DNA of 63,944 nt from Flavobacterium undicola (GCF_009909155.2 NZ_JAAAPM020000027.1:1-63944), one strand, 5' to 3'. Shown: positions 1 to 8,448, numbered from the stretch's first letter. The notes: generated by a model from the sequence alone, not told the origin. Program-made: numbers and translations.

Positions 1-117
1 TGTTTTAGGATAAACCGTTCTCAATTTAAAACAAGTATTTTTCATAAATCCATAGAAAGAATGGTGAATGCAAAACCGATTTATCAAAAAAACATAAAAC
101 AGATATTAAGTGTATAA
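1..117 (+). CDS. C-terminal fragment of an unidentified repeated protein
   Basis: Reading from base 1 gives 38 residues beginning CFRINRSQFKTSIFHK and ending NIKQILSV before a TAA stop. The 5' part lies outside the window. The same peptide is encoded at the right end on the other strand, so the gene is present at least twice. A transposase is the most likely identity because both copies sit in a repeat whose boundary lies just past the stop codon. The sequence is too short for me to recognise a family. Confidence 0.4.
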   Translation, partial: CFRINRSQFKTSIFHKSIERMVNAKPIYQKNIKQILSV

Positions 118-122
118 CTCAA
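1..122. repeat. Left copy of 119-bp terminal inverted repeat
   Basis: Bases 4-122 are identical, in reverse complement, to 63826-63944 at the other end of the window. Both copies diverge from each other directly after the bases CTCAA. This is what two copies of one repeated element look like when an assembly stops inside them. The shared stretch contains the last codons of an open reading frame (stop at 115-117) and ends five bases after that stop, as an insertion sequence often does. Confidence 0.85.
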
Positions 123-432
123 AAAATATATTGTAAAAAATAACGACATATATTAGATTTGAGTTATGGACTAGTTATACCGAAATTACGCAGATAAAAA
201 CAATCAGAAAATAAACATTTATTTCCGCAGAAAATATACAAAAGAGAAGGTTGAAAGTTGGATTTTGCCAACAGAAGCGTAAAAACTTTACGGTTTAATT
301 GTAATTTCGACAAAACAACCAGCCCATAACACACGTCTCTAGCCTTTTTAAAATTGCGACATATCCTAACTGACGGTTAAACAGAATTTAATTTTTTAGA
401 CAATAATAATACTAAAACAATTTTTTAATTTT
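123..432. other. Intergenic region, no gene seen
   Basis: This is AT-rich DNA with no convincing coding frame. The stretch at 328-345 (CCCATAACACACGTCTC) resembles the left arm of the attC-like repeat found after the next gene, but I could not find a matching right arm. Confidence 0.5.
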
Positions 433-1581
433 ATGATGCGTAAAATACTTCCTAACACTAAAATACACAAGTTTACTTTTTGGCTTTTAGTTTCTTTTTC
501 GTCTTTGACCTTCGCCCAAACTCCTAATGAAATATATGTGTGTTCTCCTTGTGGTCTTGATTGTGATAAACTAGTTTTTGATAAGCCTGGTATATGTCCT
601 AAATGTAATATGGCAATAGTAAAACAGACAGAAACCCTAAAAGAAAAGAAAACTGGAAAAGTCGCTATTTTGTTGTTTGAAGGAGTTCAAATAATTGATT
701 TTACAGGACCTTTTGAGGTTCTAGGTCAAGCCGGATATGAAGTCATAACTGTTTCTGCTAATCTTTCAGTTAAGACAAATATGGGATTGAAAGTCAATTC
801 TGATTTTACGTTTACGAATTGCCCAGAAGCGGGCATTTTTATTATACCAGGTGGAAATATTTCAAAAACAAGACAATCTGCTGAAGCTATAAAATGGATC
901 AAACAATATTCTGAAAAATCAGATGTAGTTATGTCTGTTTGTAATGGAGCCCTTATTTTAGCAAAAACGGGATTGTTAGATGGATTAACGGCTACTACTT
1001 ATTATAATGCTATTCCAGAACTTGAAAAAAATTTTCCTAAAATAAAGGTGGTTTCGGATCAACGATTTGTAGATAATGGAAAGTTTATTACAACTGCCGG
1101 TCTCTCTTCTGGAATAGATGGTGCATTGCATATTGTTGAAAAACTAAAAGGAAAACCCCAAGCTCAAACTGTTGCAATGAATCTGGAATACGATTGGAAA
1201 CCAGAAGATAATTATGCTCGGGCTTCTTTGGCAGACAAGCATTTAAAAAAAATATTTGAGGGAAATGATGAACCTCATCCTTCTATATCTTCTGCAAAAC
1301 TTTTAAATACAGAAGGCAATAAAGACAAATGGAAAGTACAATATGAATTGACTGCAACTACAACTGCTGAAGAGATTGAAAAAGTGATGGAAAAGATGAT
1401 TATGCAAAAGGTGGATTGGAAGAAAGAGAAGAATATTCTCCCAACAAACAGCAGCTGGCAGTTCACTTCACCGGAAAAGGAAAACTGGAATGGATTTTTG
1501 GAAGTAAAGCAAGTTTCTTCAAACGCTAACAGTTTCATAGTGACATTGAGAATAGATAGAACAAAGAAAAACGGCTTATAA
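433..1581 (+). CDS. DJ-1/PfpI family protein with N-terminal metal-binding domain
   Basis: A 382-residue protein with a signal peptide (cleavage probably near residue 28, after LTFA). Residues 35-63 form a small cysteine cluster (C37, C40, C44, C55, C58) like the heavy-metal-binding domain of copper-handling proteins. Residues 76-250 form a DJ-1/PfpI class I glutamine-amidotransferase-like domain, with IDFTGPFEVL near the start and the nucleophile elbow SVCNGA giving a likely catalytic C170. The C-terminal 100 residues are not recognised. The protein is probably periplasmic and could deal with metal or reactive-aldehyde stress, but substrate and role are inferred only from the family. It is followed directly by an attC-like repeat. 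A second Met lies at codon 2; either start is possible. Confidence 0.75.
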   Translation: MMRKILPNTKIHKFTFWLLVSFSSLTFAQTPNEIYVCSPCGLDCDKLVFDKPGICPKCNMAIVKQTETLKEKKTGKVAILLFEGVQIIDFTGPFEVLGQAGYEVITVSANLSVKTNMGLKVNSDFTFTNCPEAGIFIIPGGNISKTRQSAEAIKWIKQYSEKSDVVMSVCNGALILAKTGLLDGLTATTYYNAIPELEKNFPKIKVVSDQRFVDNGKFITTAGLSSGIDGALHIVEKLKGKPQAQTVAMNLEYDWKPEDNYARASLADKHLKKIFEGNDEPHPSISSAKLLNTEGNKDKWKVQYELTATTTAEEIEKVMEKMIMQKVDWKKEKNILPTNSSWQFTSPEKENWNGFLEVKQVSSNANSFIVTLRIDRTKKNGL

Positions 1582-1706
1582 CACAACCTTTGCAAAAATG
1601 GCGGGTGACGTGGTTCTCGAAATTTTCTACATTTAATTAACTTTTGCGTCAGGCGAAAATGAAGTGCTTTCTATCCGCCATCTTCGCAAAACCCTAAACG
1701 TTAATT
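1576..1706 (+). repeat. attC-like imperfect inverted repeat
   Basis: Bases 1589-1604 and 1675-1690 are inverted copies matching at 14 of 16 positions (left arm TTTGCAAAAATGGCGG). They are bracketed by TAAC at 1579-1582 and GTTA at 1700-1703. This outer-box, spacer, inner-arm, variable-loop order is the architecture of integron attC sites. The TAAC overlaps the stop codon of the preceding gene, as attC sites in cassettes often do. No integrase is present in the window. Confidence 0.45.
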
Positions 1707-1767
1707 GACTGCTAAGTATGACGAAAAATAACAACTCAAAAGATTAATTTAAACAAATAGTAATAGT

Positions 1768-2226
1768 ATGAAAAAGTTACAATTCAAAGTAAGTATCAAT
1801 GCAGCTGTGACCAAGATTTATGATTTTATGCTTGGCATCAACAGCAAATCAACTTATGAGCAATGGACTTCTTTGTTTAACCCAACATCTACATACGAAG
1901 GAAATTGGGATAAGGGAAGTAAAATTCTATTTATTGGAGTGGATGAGAAAGGAGAAAAGGGAGGTATGGTTTCCAGCATAGCTGAAAACATTCCCAACCA
2001 ATTTGTTTCGATTCAACATTATGGTCTTCTTAAAGCTGATAAGGAAATCACAGAAGGATCAGAAGTGGAAAAATGGGCAAACGGATTTGAAAACTATACC
2101 TTCGAAGAAAACAATGAAACTACAACCGTTACGGTTGACTTAGACACCTCTGAAGATTTTTTAGATTATATGAACCAGAACTTCCCAAAAGCACTCGATA
2201 AGTTGAAAGAACTTTGTGAAAAATAA
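1768..2226 (+). CDS. SRPBCC (START/AHSA1-like) domain protein
   Basis: A 152-residue cytoplasmic protein filling one SRPBCC helix-grip fold. It starts with the usual strand MKKLQFKVSINAAVTKIYDF, has a central segment where a substrate-binding loop is expected, and ends in the long C-terminal helix (FPKALDKLKELCEK). Family members bind hydrophobic ligands or act as Hsp90-ATPase activator-like proteins; the ligand cannot be told from sequence. It stands alone between two attC-like repeats and is followed by a strong hairpin, so it looks like a single-gene cassette. Confidence 0.7.
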   Translation: MKKLQFKVSINAAVTKIYDFMLGINSKSTYEQWTSLFNPTSTYEGNWDKGSKILFIGVDEKGEKGGMVSSIAENIPNQFVSIQHYGLLKADKEITEGSEVEKWANGFENYTFEENNETTTVTVDLDTSEDFLDYMNQNFPKALDKLKELCEK

Positions 2227-2233
2227 TAATTTC

Positions 2234-2275
2234 AATCCCGATAGCCCTGTCTGCCGACAGGCAGGTATCGGGATT
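2234..2275 (+). terminator. Nested hairpin downstream of SRPBCC gene
   Basis: AATCCCGATA (2234-2243) pairs with TATCGGGATT (2266-2275), enclosing a second stem CCTGTC/GACAGG (2246-2251, 2256-2261). It begins seven bases after the stop codon. A short A/T tract follows rather than a long U run, so termination strength is uncertain. A related stem (CCCTATCG/CGATAGGG) lies at 4361-4392. Confidence 0.6.
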
Positions 2276-2411
2276 AAAAATACACAGCCTATAATATCGA
2301 TTTGCTAATATGGTGGCTGAAGTGCTTCTATGAAATCCGCCACATCGCCAAGCCAAAAAAGGTTATGTCCCAGCTTAAAAAACCAAACTAACTAAAAACA
2401 ACTCGAACTTT

Positions 2412-2431
2412 AGTTTCTAATTATAGAAACT
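2412..2431. promoter_or_regulatory. Palindromic operator before toxin-antitoxin operon
   Basis: AGTTTCTA-ATTA-TAGAAACT has perfect 8-bp arms around a 4-bp spacer. It sits just upstream of the -7 box at 2437-2444, covering the -33 region. Toxin-antitoxin operons of this type are normally repressed by the helix-turn-helix antitoxin, so this is the likely autoregulation site. Confidence 0.6.
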
Positions 2432-2436
2432 TTATT

Positions 2437-2444
2437 TACCTTTG
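2437..2444 (+). promoter_or_regulatory. -7 promoter box of toxin-antitoxin operon
   Basis: TACCTTTG fits the Bacteroidetes -7 consensus TAnnTTTG exactly and lies 25 bases before the toxin start codon. Confidence 0.6.
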
Positions 2445-2468
2445 TAACGTTTAATAAGAGAGTATTGA

Positions 2469-2810
2469 ATGAAATATTTTGAAACACGATTTTTAGAAGA
2501 AGCTGACAAGTTCATTTCAGAACTTGACCCTAAAACTATCAAAAAAATCTTTTACAATATTGATCTTGCTGAACAAACGAATGATCCAAAACTTTTAAAG
2601 AAACTGCAAAATGATATTTGGGAGTTTCGTACAAAATACGCAGGACTTCAAATTAGGCTTCTTGCATTTTGGGACAAAACAGATAACAAAGAAACTTTGG
2701 TAATTGCGACACACGGTTTTATAAAGAAGGTTGACAAAGTGCAAAAAAACGAAATCGACCGAGCAGTTAGACTAAAAGACAATTATTTCAATAGCAGACA
2801 AAAAAAATAA
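2469..2810 (+). CDS. HigB/RelE-type toxin (phage Gp49-like)
   Basis: A 113-residue protein of the phage-derived Gp49/HigB-like branch of the RelE superfamily. Typical features are the region IWEFRTKYAGLQIRLLAFWD and then THGFIKK, where basic and aromatic residues of the mRNA-cleaving site are expected. It would inhibit growth by cutting mRNA at the ribosome when unpaired. The toxin precedes its antitoxin, with 4 bases between the genes, which is the HigBA order. Expression is probably controlled by the palindrome at 2412-2431. Confidence 0.82.
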   Translation: MKYFETRFLEEADKFISELDPKTIKKIFYNIDLAEQTNDPKLLKKLQNDIWEFRTKYAGLQIRLLAFWDKTDNKETLVIATHGFIKKVDKVQKNEIDRAVRLKDNYFNSRQKK

Positions 2811-2814
2811 TCCT

Positions 2815-3141
2815 ATGGCAACTAAAGAAATCAAGACTTATTCGCTTGCTGAAATGAAGGATAAGTATATCGGCAAAGTTGGAACCACTGACCGTGACGA
2901 ATACGAATATGAACTTCGCATGGATGTTTTGGGAAAAATGATTAAAGCAGCAAGACAAGAACGCAATTTGACACAAGAAGAACTTGGTAAACTTGTTGGC
3001 GTACAGAAAGCACAAATTTCCAAACTTGAAAGTAGTGCTAACAGTGCAACAATTGATACTATTTTGAAAGTGTTTAAAGCATTAAAAGCCGAGATAAACT
3101 TTAACGTAAAATTGGAAGACAACTTTATTAAACTCGCCTAA
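2815..3141 (+). CDS. XRE-family antitoxin (HigA-like)
   Basis: A 108-residue protein with a helix-turn-helix of the Cro/CI type at about residues 45-100: ARQERNLTQEELGKLVGVQ is the first part and KAQISKLESSANSATIDTIL carries the recognition helix. The first 40 residues are likely the toxin-binding arm. It starts 4 bases after the toxin stop. It should neutralise the toxin and repress the operon through the upstream palindrome. The stop is followed at once by GCCTAAC-like bases and a degenerate attC-like repeat. Confidence 0.85.
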   Translation: MATKEIKTYSLAEMKDKYIGKVGTTDRDEYEYELRMDVLGKMIKAARQERNLTQEELGKLVGVQKAQISKLESSANSATIDTILKVFKALKAEINFNVKLEDNFIKLA

Positions 3142-3320
3142 CAAAAAAGAAAGCCGAACATACAGCATATCTGTTTTTGAACTAACGAGTGATTAGTCGA
3201 ATTACATTTTTTTAATCCTCTTTTCGTTTAACCAAAAACACTCGTTTTCATAAGTTGCAAATGGCTTGTAGCCTCGGAACGTTACCGACAAGTGACAGCC
3301 AATATCGTAAAAATAAAACC

Positions 3321-3710
3321 ATGACAAAAAAATATAGAATAAGTTTGAAAGTTTACAGTAGCTTCTTAATTTTTGCTATTCTATTTAATTTAATGCTTTT
3401 GTTTGCAAGTGGTCACAGAGTTAAACTTTCTATATTTTATTATTTAATTCCGATTTATGCAATTTTAAGTTTTTTACTTTTAACAATATATCCAAAAACA
3501 TCAAATAACAGAAAGTTAATATTGATTTCTATATTGTTACTATTAGGTGTTAGTTTATATTTTGCCTTTGGAGGATTATATCTTATTTTTACTGGAGATT
3601 TAATTATTGAATTTGTCATTCCTGCGCTAATATTTATTGGAATATTTATAAGCTCAATTGGGGTATTATGCTCAGAAATTTTAAAATTAAATAAAAGCAC
3701 CAGCCATTAA
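3321..3710 (+). CDS. Small membrane protein of unknown function
   Basis: About 129 residues with four predicted transmembrane segments (roughly 10-30, 36-55, 66-88 and 92-115) and a short polar tail. I do not recognise a family. An upstream in-frame ATG at 3255 exists, but the added residues are polar and fall in what looks like repeat DNA (TAGCCTCGGAACGTTACCGAC). I therefore start at 3321, where the hydrophobic protein begins (MTKKYRISLK). It may be another cassette gene of the left-end accessory patch. Confidence 0.5.
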   Translation: MTKKYRISLKVYSSFLIFAILFNLMLLFASGHRVKLSIFYYLIPIYAILSFLLLTIYPKTSNNRKLILISILLLLGVSLYFAFGGLYLIFTGDLIIEFVIPALIFIGIFISSIGVLCSEILKLNKSTSH

Positions 3711-3757
3711 TAGCATTTTTAAAATCACCTAAGTAGTCAATTAGAAACAGACAGCTT

Positions 3758-4306
3758 TTAAACTCTCAACAATCGAATATCTACTTCCCTATCTACATAA
3801 TTCCATTCTTCTGTTTTTCGTAAAGAATACAATAACTCTTCGAAAGCGTATTCGTCTGCCGGAGCGTATTCGAACCAGGTTAAAAAATCAAAAGCTTCAC
3901 CAATATCCCTGCTGTGAAATAATTTTCGGGCTATGGCTGGTAAATATTTTAGTCCTGTTTGTGTATGCTTAGAACTCTCTTCCATGATTTTTCTTCTTTC
4001 ATCCTGAGCGAGATTCCACCATTCAGCCGATTTTCGCAAGGGAATAAATGCCGCATGAGTTGCCGATTGTCGTCCTAAATCTTCCTGAATAGCAATTAGT
4101 TTTTCTTTTTCGGCTTTCTCCGTATATCTAAGGTTACTGACAATACCTTTTAAAGTCCAAATGCCTTCATTACCCTTAATCAGTGAACTTGAAGTTTTAT
4201 CAATATGACTTATCTCTGCCAGAGCATCTCCTTTTAAGGTGGTCATTTTTATTACTTCCCATTCTCCTGTTTTTCCGCCAACAAAGTCAAAAATTGTATT
4301 GCTCAT
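3758..4306 (-). CDS. cld: Clade 2 chlorite dismutase (heme Cld)
   Basis: A 182-residue protein of the chlorite dismutase family, which converts chlorite to chloride and O2 at a heme b. The length equals the short, dimeric clade 2 enzymes. Residues known to matter in the Cyanothece enzyme fall at the same numbers here: proximal heme ligand H114, distal catalytic R127, distal Q74 and the proximal hydrogen-bond partner E167. The C-terminal half carries FDFLTWFEYAP and EEWNYVDREVDIRL. No signal peptide is seen, so it is cytoplasmic. It lies beside the nitrate-uptake operon; nitrate reductases can reduce chlorate to toxic chlorite, so detoxification is a likely role. It stands alone, and its convergence with the upstream plus-strand gene leaves little 3' space. 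Confidence 0.88.
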   Translation of the reverse strand: MSNTIFDFVGGKTGEWEVIKMTTLKGDALAEISHIDKTSSSLIKGNEGIWTLKGIVSNLRYTEKAEKEKLIAIQEDLGRQSATHAAFIPLRKSAEWWNLAQDERRKIMEESSKHTQTGLKYLPAIARKLFHSRDIGEAFDFLTWFEYAPADEYAFEELLYSLRKTEEWNYVDREVDIRLLRV

Positions 4307-4360
4307 ATAGATTTAATTTTAAGTTATAAATTGGAAATTAAATATTTAAAAAGTACTGAA

Positions 4361-4392
4361 AAATCCCTATCGCACGACTACGATAGGGATTT
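4361..4392 (-). terminator. Hairpin terminator after hybrid histidine kinase gene
   Basis: AAATCCCTATCG and CGATAGGGATTT form a perfect 12-bp stem with an 8-base loop. On the minus strand it is followed by a short T run (TTTTTCAG). It lies about 80 bases past the kinase stop codon and upstream of cld, separating the two. Confidence 0.7.
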
Positions 4393-4469
4393 AAAAACAA
4401 ACAAAACAAATTAAACTAACTTTTGTATTCCATTCCAAAATCCTCGATAGAGCATTTTGAAAATATTTT

Positions 4470-6410
4470 TTATCCCGTTTTTTTCAAACCTTTATTGGTA
4501 TTATATGGATAAGACGACTTCGTATAAAAATCAATTTTATTAAAAAGAGTCTCCGGATTGAATGGTTTACTGATATAATCATTCATTCCTGATTTTAACA
4601 CATCAGCTTTCACATCACCTACCGCCGAAGCTGTAAGGGCAATAATGGGAAGTGCCTGGTATTTATTCCCTTTTAGTTTTCTGATTGCCCGCGTGGCATC
4701 ATAACCATCCATTACAGGCATCTGCAAATCCATCAGAACTAAATCGTAATCTTTTTGCTTGACTTTTTCTACGGCAATTAATCCATTTTCGGCCTTATCG
4801 CTTTCAATATTCCATAATTTGAAAAACTGTTTGACCAATAACACATTAATCTTATTATCATCAACTATCAGTATACGCAATCCTTTCAGCGTTTTTTGAA
4901 CAATTAGCTGATTAGATTCATTCGCTTCAACATAGGTAGGAGTAACTAGATAAGTGGCGCTGATACCCATATTTAAATGGAAAGAAAAGCTACTTCCTTT
5001 TCCGAGCTCACTATCCAGTTGAATACTACTTCCCTGAAGCTCTATTAACCGTTTAGATATTGCCAGTCCTAATCCTGTGCCTCCATATTTTCGGCTAGTC
5101 TCAGAACTTGCCTGAGTGAATGATTCAAAAATAAATTCCTGTTTATCTTTAGGGATACCAATACCGGTATCATTCACTTCAAAGACAATATTCATACTAT
5201 TTGATTCTTTACTTTGAGAAACAACTGAAGCACTAATAATAACTTTACCAGTCTCGGTAAATTTAACTGCATTGCTGGCAAGGTTAGTTAAAATTTGCCC
5301 TAACCGAACTGAATCCCCCATGACCATTTCCGGAAGCTTATCATCTAAACGTACTTTTAACAAAATCCCTTTGTTTCTGGCTTTTTCAAGTAGTGCTCCC
5401 TGAATATTGTATATCAATTCTTTTATATTAAAATCTACTTTTTCAAAATCGATTTTGCCAGCTTCAATCTTGCTGAAATCTAAAATATCATTTATTAATA
5501 CCAATAGATTATCTCCTGAATACTTAATCAATTTTAAATGTTCAATCTGGTCTTCCCTTGCATTTTGAAGCAATATCGTAGTAAAGCCAAGTACTGCATT
5601 CATGGGAGTCCGGATTTCATGACTCATAGTCGAAAGAAAATTAGCTTTTGCAATAGCGGATTGTTCCGCACGAATCAATTCCTCCTTAACTTCTTTTTGT
5701 TCAGTGATTATCTCCGTAAACATAACCAGACCGCCAATTTTTTCCTGATCTTCATACCAGGGTCGGATTTCCCATTTCAACCATTCAACACTTCCATCTG
5801 AACGGATAAAGGAATCTTCATCATTCCTAACTATTTCTCCCGCAAGACATCGCTGATAATGCGCCTTCCAATAGCCAGCTGTAATTTCAGGAAATAATTC
5901 ATTATGACTTCTTCCAATGACATGCTCTTCTTCCAATTTATAGGTTGTTTTCCAAACCTTGCTGACTGAAATATACCTCATATCCATGTCCAGCATAGCA
6001 ATAGCTACAGGTGTATATTCGATAAAAGTTTTAAGTTGATTTTTTTCATAAAGGATTTTCTCCCCTGCTCTTCTCTTTCTTTGTTTATTTTTTTCGTAAA
6101 GATTTCTTCGTTGTATAACCAACCAGGCATTTACAATTACTGCAGCTATTGATATGCAGCGATTAGCAATTACCATCCAACTAGTTTGACTCGTGTAAAA
6201 AATGGCTAGTTTTAAAAAAATTAAAAAAGAAACAACAATGGCAAAAGTGACAATGGTCTTTTTTGTTTCCCTACTGATTAATAAAAAATTAAACATGTAC
6301 AAAACGCCAATAACTACACCAAGTGGAAGGGAAAGATCAATACAGAAAACAATTGCTGCACCAGCTGCTCCGTAGAGTTGAGCTTTGTTCATTTTAAAAT
6401 TGATTCCCAT
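4470..6410 (-). CDS. Hybrid sensor histidine kinase/response regulator
   Basis: A 646-residue inner-membrane kinase. Four hydrophobic segments fill residues 10-98. A PAS domain (about 122-240) follows, then HisKA with the phosphoacceptor H264 in TMSHEIRTPM, a HATPase domain with NDTGIGIPKD and GGTGLGLAI, and a receiver domain from about 509 with D561 (LVLMDLQMPVMDG) and K615. No output domain or separate response regulator is encoded nearby, so the phosphate must go to an unlinked partner. It follows the nitrate ABC genes by about 120 bases on the same strand and may be cotranscribed; a role in nitrate or nitrogen sensing is inference from position only. Confidence 0.88.
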   Translation of the reverse strand: MGINFKMNKAQLYGAAGAAIVFCIDLSLPLGVVIGVLYMFNFLLISRETKKTIVTFAIVVSFLIFLKLAIFYTSQTSWMVIANRCISIAAVIVNAWLVIQRRNLYEKNKQRKRRAGEKILYEKNQLKTFIEYTPVAIAMLDMDMRYISVSKVWKTTYKLEEEHVIGRSHNELFPEITAGYWKAHYQRCLAGEIVRNDEDSFIRSDGSVEWLKWEIRPWYEDQEKIGGLVMFTEIITEQKEVKEELIRAEQSAIAKANFLSTMSHEIRTPMNAVLGFTTILLQNAREDQIEHLKLIKYSGDNLLVLINDILDFSKIEAGKIDFEKVDFNIKELIYNIQGALLEKARNKGILLKVRLDDKLPEMVMGDSVRLGQILTNLASNAVKFTETGKVIISASVVSQSKESNSMNIVFEVNDTGIGIPKDKQEFIFESFTQASSETSRKYGGTGLGLAISKRLIELQGSSIQLDSELGKGSSFSFHLNMGISATYLVTPTYVEANESNQLIVQKTLKGLRILIVDDNKINVLLVKQFFKLWNIESDKAENGLIAVEKVKQKDYDLVLMDLQMPVMDGYDATRAIRKLKGNKYQALPIIALTASAVGDVKADVLKSGMNDYISKPFNPETLFNKIDFYTKSSYPYNTNKGLKKTG

Positions 6411-6531
6411 TTTTTATAATTTCCTTTTAACAGAAACACTATTTTGTGTTTCTAAAAACTGATTTATAGAAATCAAGGGGGAAAAATTAAGTCTATAATG
6501 CCAAACTTAATTTTTCAGCCCTTGATTTGTA

Positions 6532-7338
6532 TTATCCTTTATAGACCATTCCCATATCTTCGATAGAGAATTTATCTGTTAACAAATGCAACAATTTATC
6601 TCTAAGGTCAATATATTCAGGCATTTTTACAATTTCTATTTTATTTCTTGGTCTTGGCAAATGCACTTCGACAATTTCTCTGATAGTTGAAGATGGACCA
6701 TTATTTAAAACAATAATTCTATCTGACAAGAATAAAGCTTCTTCGATATCGTGAGTAATCATTACGATGGTTTTTTCACGATTATCTAAATTCCACAATT
6801 TTAATACTTCTAATTGCATAGATCCTTTAGTCAAAGCATCCAATGCTCCAAAAGGCTCATCCATTAATAAAACTCCCGGATTGATGGCAAAGGCGCGAGC
6901 GATAGCCACTCTTTGTTTCATTCCTCCTGAAAGCTGTCCTGGTAATTTGTCTTTATGTTCGAATAAATTAACCATTTTAAGGTTTTTCTCTACAATTTCA
7001 TGCTTTTCTGTAGCAGTACCTTCCATTACTGAATCTACTACTTGAAATATGTTTTGATATACGGTTAACCAAGGTAAAAGAGAATAGTTTTGAAAAACAA
7101 TTCCTCTGTCAGGACCCGGTCCTTTGATGCTTTGATTGTTTAATACTACTGAACCTGCTGAAGGTGTTAACATTCCAGCAATAGCATTTAAGATAGTTGA
7201 TTTTCCACAACCTGAATGTCCGATTATAGATATGATTTCGCCCTTTTGGATTGATAAATTAATATCTCTTACGGCTATATATTTTCCTTTTGGTGTTGGA
7301 AATGAAATTTCCAAATCTTTGATTTCTAAATAACTCAT
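6532..7338 (-). CDS. nrtD: Nitrate ABC transporter ATP-binding protein (NrtD-like)
   Basis: A 268-residue ABC ATPase of the nitrate/sulfonate/taurine family. It has Walker A GHSGCGKST, a Q-loop in GIVFQNYSLLPW, the signature LSGGMKQR and Walker B GVLLMDEP followed by an H-loop (MITHDIEEAL). It energises uptake through the permease encoded upstream. The open frame extends three codons further to a TTG at 7347; the ATG at 7338 (MSYLEIKDL) is the better start. It is third in the porin-nrtA-nrtB-nrtD operon. Confidence 0.88.
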   Translation of the reverse strand: MSYLEIKDLEISFPTPKGKYIAVRDINLSIQKGEIISIIGHSGCGKSTILNAIAGMLTPSAGSVVLNNQSIKGPGPDRGIVFQNYSLLPWLTVYQNIFQVVDSVMEGTATEKHEIVEKNLKMVNLFEHKDKLPGQLSGGMKQRVAIARAFAINPGVLLMDEPFGALDALTKGSMQLEVLKLWNLDNREKTIVMITHDIEEALFLSDRIIVLNNGPSSTIREIVEVHLPRPRNKIEIVKMPEYIDLRDKLLHLLTDKFSIEDMGMVYKG

Positions 7339-7438
7339 GATATTCAATTTTAGATATTAGACTATTGATTTTAGATTTCAGGCTGCACGTTTTTTAAAAC
7401 TTAGAGTCTTAGCGACTCAGCACCTTAGTTTCTTTGTT

Positions 7439-8326
7439 TTACGCTTTGTAAGCCACTTTGTTTTCTATGTAAGTAAATAATTTATCAAAAAGTAATCCTA
7501 CTACACCAATGATAATAATGGCTGATATTACTTTTTCAAGACTTAAGGCATTCCAGCTGTCCCAAACAAAAAATCCAATTCCAGCTCCTCCAGACAACAT
7601 TTCGCCTGCTACAATTACCAACCAAGCCACACTAATACTTAAGCGTAAACCTGTAATGATATGAGGTAAACTAAATGGAATTAAAATTTTAGTTAAATAT
7701 CTCATTTTAGAAAATCCAAATGCTTTGGCTACATTTTTATGATCTTGAGGTAAAGATGCAATACCAAAAGAAGTATTAATTAATGTTGACCATAATGACG
7801 TTATAAACACAATAAAAATCGTTGCTAAACCTGTGTCTTTGAACACTACTAAACCAATTGGGAACCAAGCTAATGGCGAAACCGGTTTTAAAAGTTGTAC
7901 GATAGGATAAAAAATTTGTTTGCAAATAGTACTTGCTCCCATTAATATCCCTACAGGAATAGCTACTAATGAGCCTAAAAAGAAACCTAATAATACGGTT
8001 TTTATAGAGTTGAATAATTGTAATCCGATTCCCTTGTCGTTAGGGCCGTAATCGTAAAAAGGATCACTAATCATATCATATAAAACCGTTAATGTCGCAA
8101 TTGGACCTGGTAAAGCATCTTTAGTAATGCTACTCAATAATTCCCACAGGCCTCCAAAAATAACCAATCCTAATGCTGCTAAAAGCAATGATTTTGATTT
8201 TGCTAAAAGCATTTCACCAAATACAATTAATTTTTCGTTTTTGGTTTCTTCACTTTGAGAAGTTGCTACTGAAGCTATTTTTACCTCCTCAAGAGTATCT
8301 ATTGTTAATGTTTCTCTTTCTGACAT
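7439..8326 (-). CDS. nrtB: Nitrate ABC transporter permease (NrtB-like)
   Basis: A 295-residue inner-membrane permease with a cytoplasmic N-terminal tail of about 45 residues and six to seven hydrophobic helices. The coupling-loop region NVAKAFGFSKMRYLTKILIP matches the EAA motif of binding-protein-dependent transport permeases. Length and sequence style fit NrtB/CmpB rather than a sulfonate SsuC. It lies between the substrate-binding and ATPase genes on one transcript. Confidence 0.88.
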   Translation of the reverse strand: MSERETLTIDTLEEVKIASVATSQSEETKNEKLIVFGEMLLAKSKSLLLAALGLVIFGGLWELLSSITKDALPGPIATLTVLYDMISDPFYDYGPNDKGIGLQLFNSIKTVLLGFFLGSLVAIPVGILMGASTICKQIFYPIVQLLKPVSPLAWFPIGLVVFKDTGLATIFIVFITSLWSTLINTSFGIASLPQDHKNVAKAFGFSKMRYLTKILIPFSLPHIITGLRLSISVAWLVIVAGEMLSGGAGIGFFVWDSWNALSLEKVISAIIIIGVVGLLFDKLFTYIENKVAYKA

Positions 8327-8448
8327 GATTCAATCTGTTTTAGTTTAACTTTCTTGTAATGTTTTGTTTCAATTGTTTTTGTTTATTCTGGCAAAACTTT
8401 TTTAAATATCCCTCCCTTTCGAGAGGGATTATTTACTGCTTTATTTTA

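Noticed and set aside
1275..1595. Minus-strand frame of 106 codons opposite the DJ-1 gene
   Set aside because: It lies inside a well-supported gene on the other strand and has no family resemblance.
2129..2356. Minus-strand frame of 75 codons over the hairpin and attC-like repeat
   Set aside because: It is built from inverted-repeat DNA and the antisense end of the SRPBCC gene; no plausible protein.
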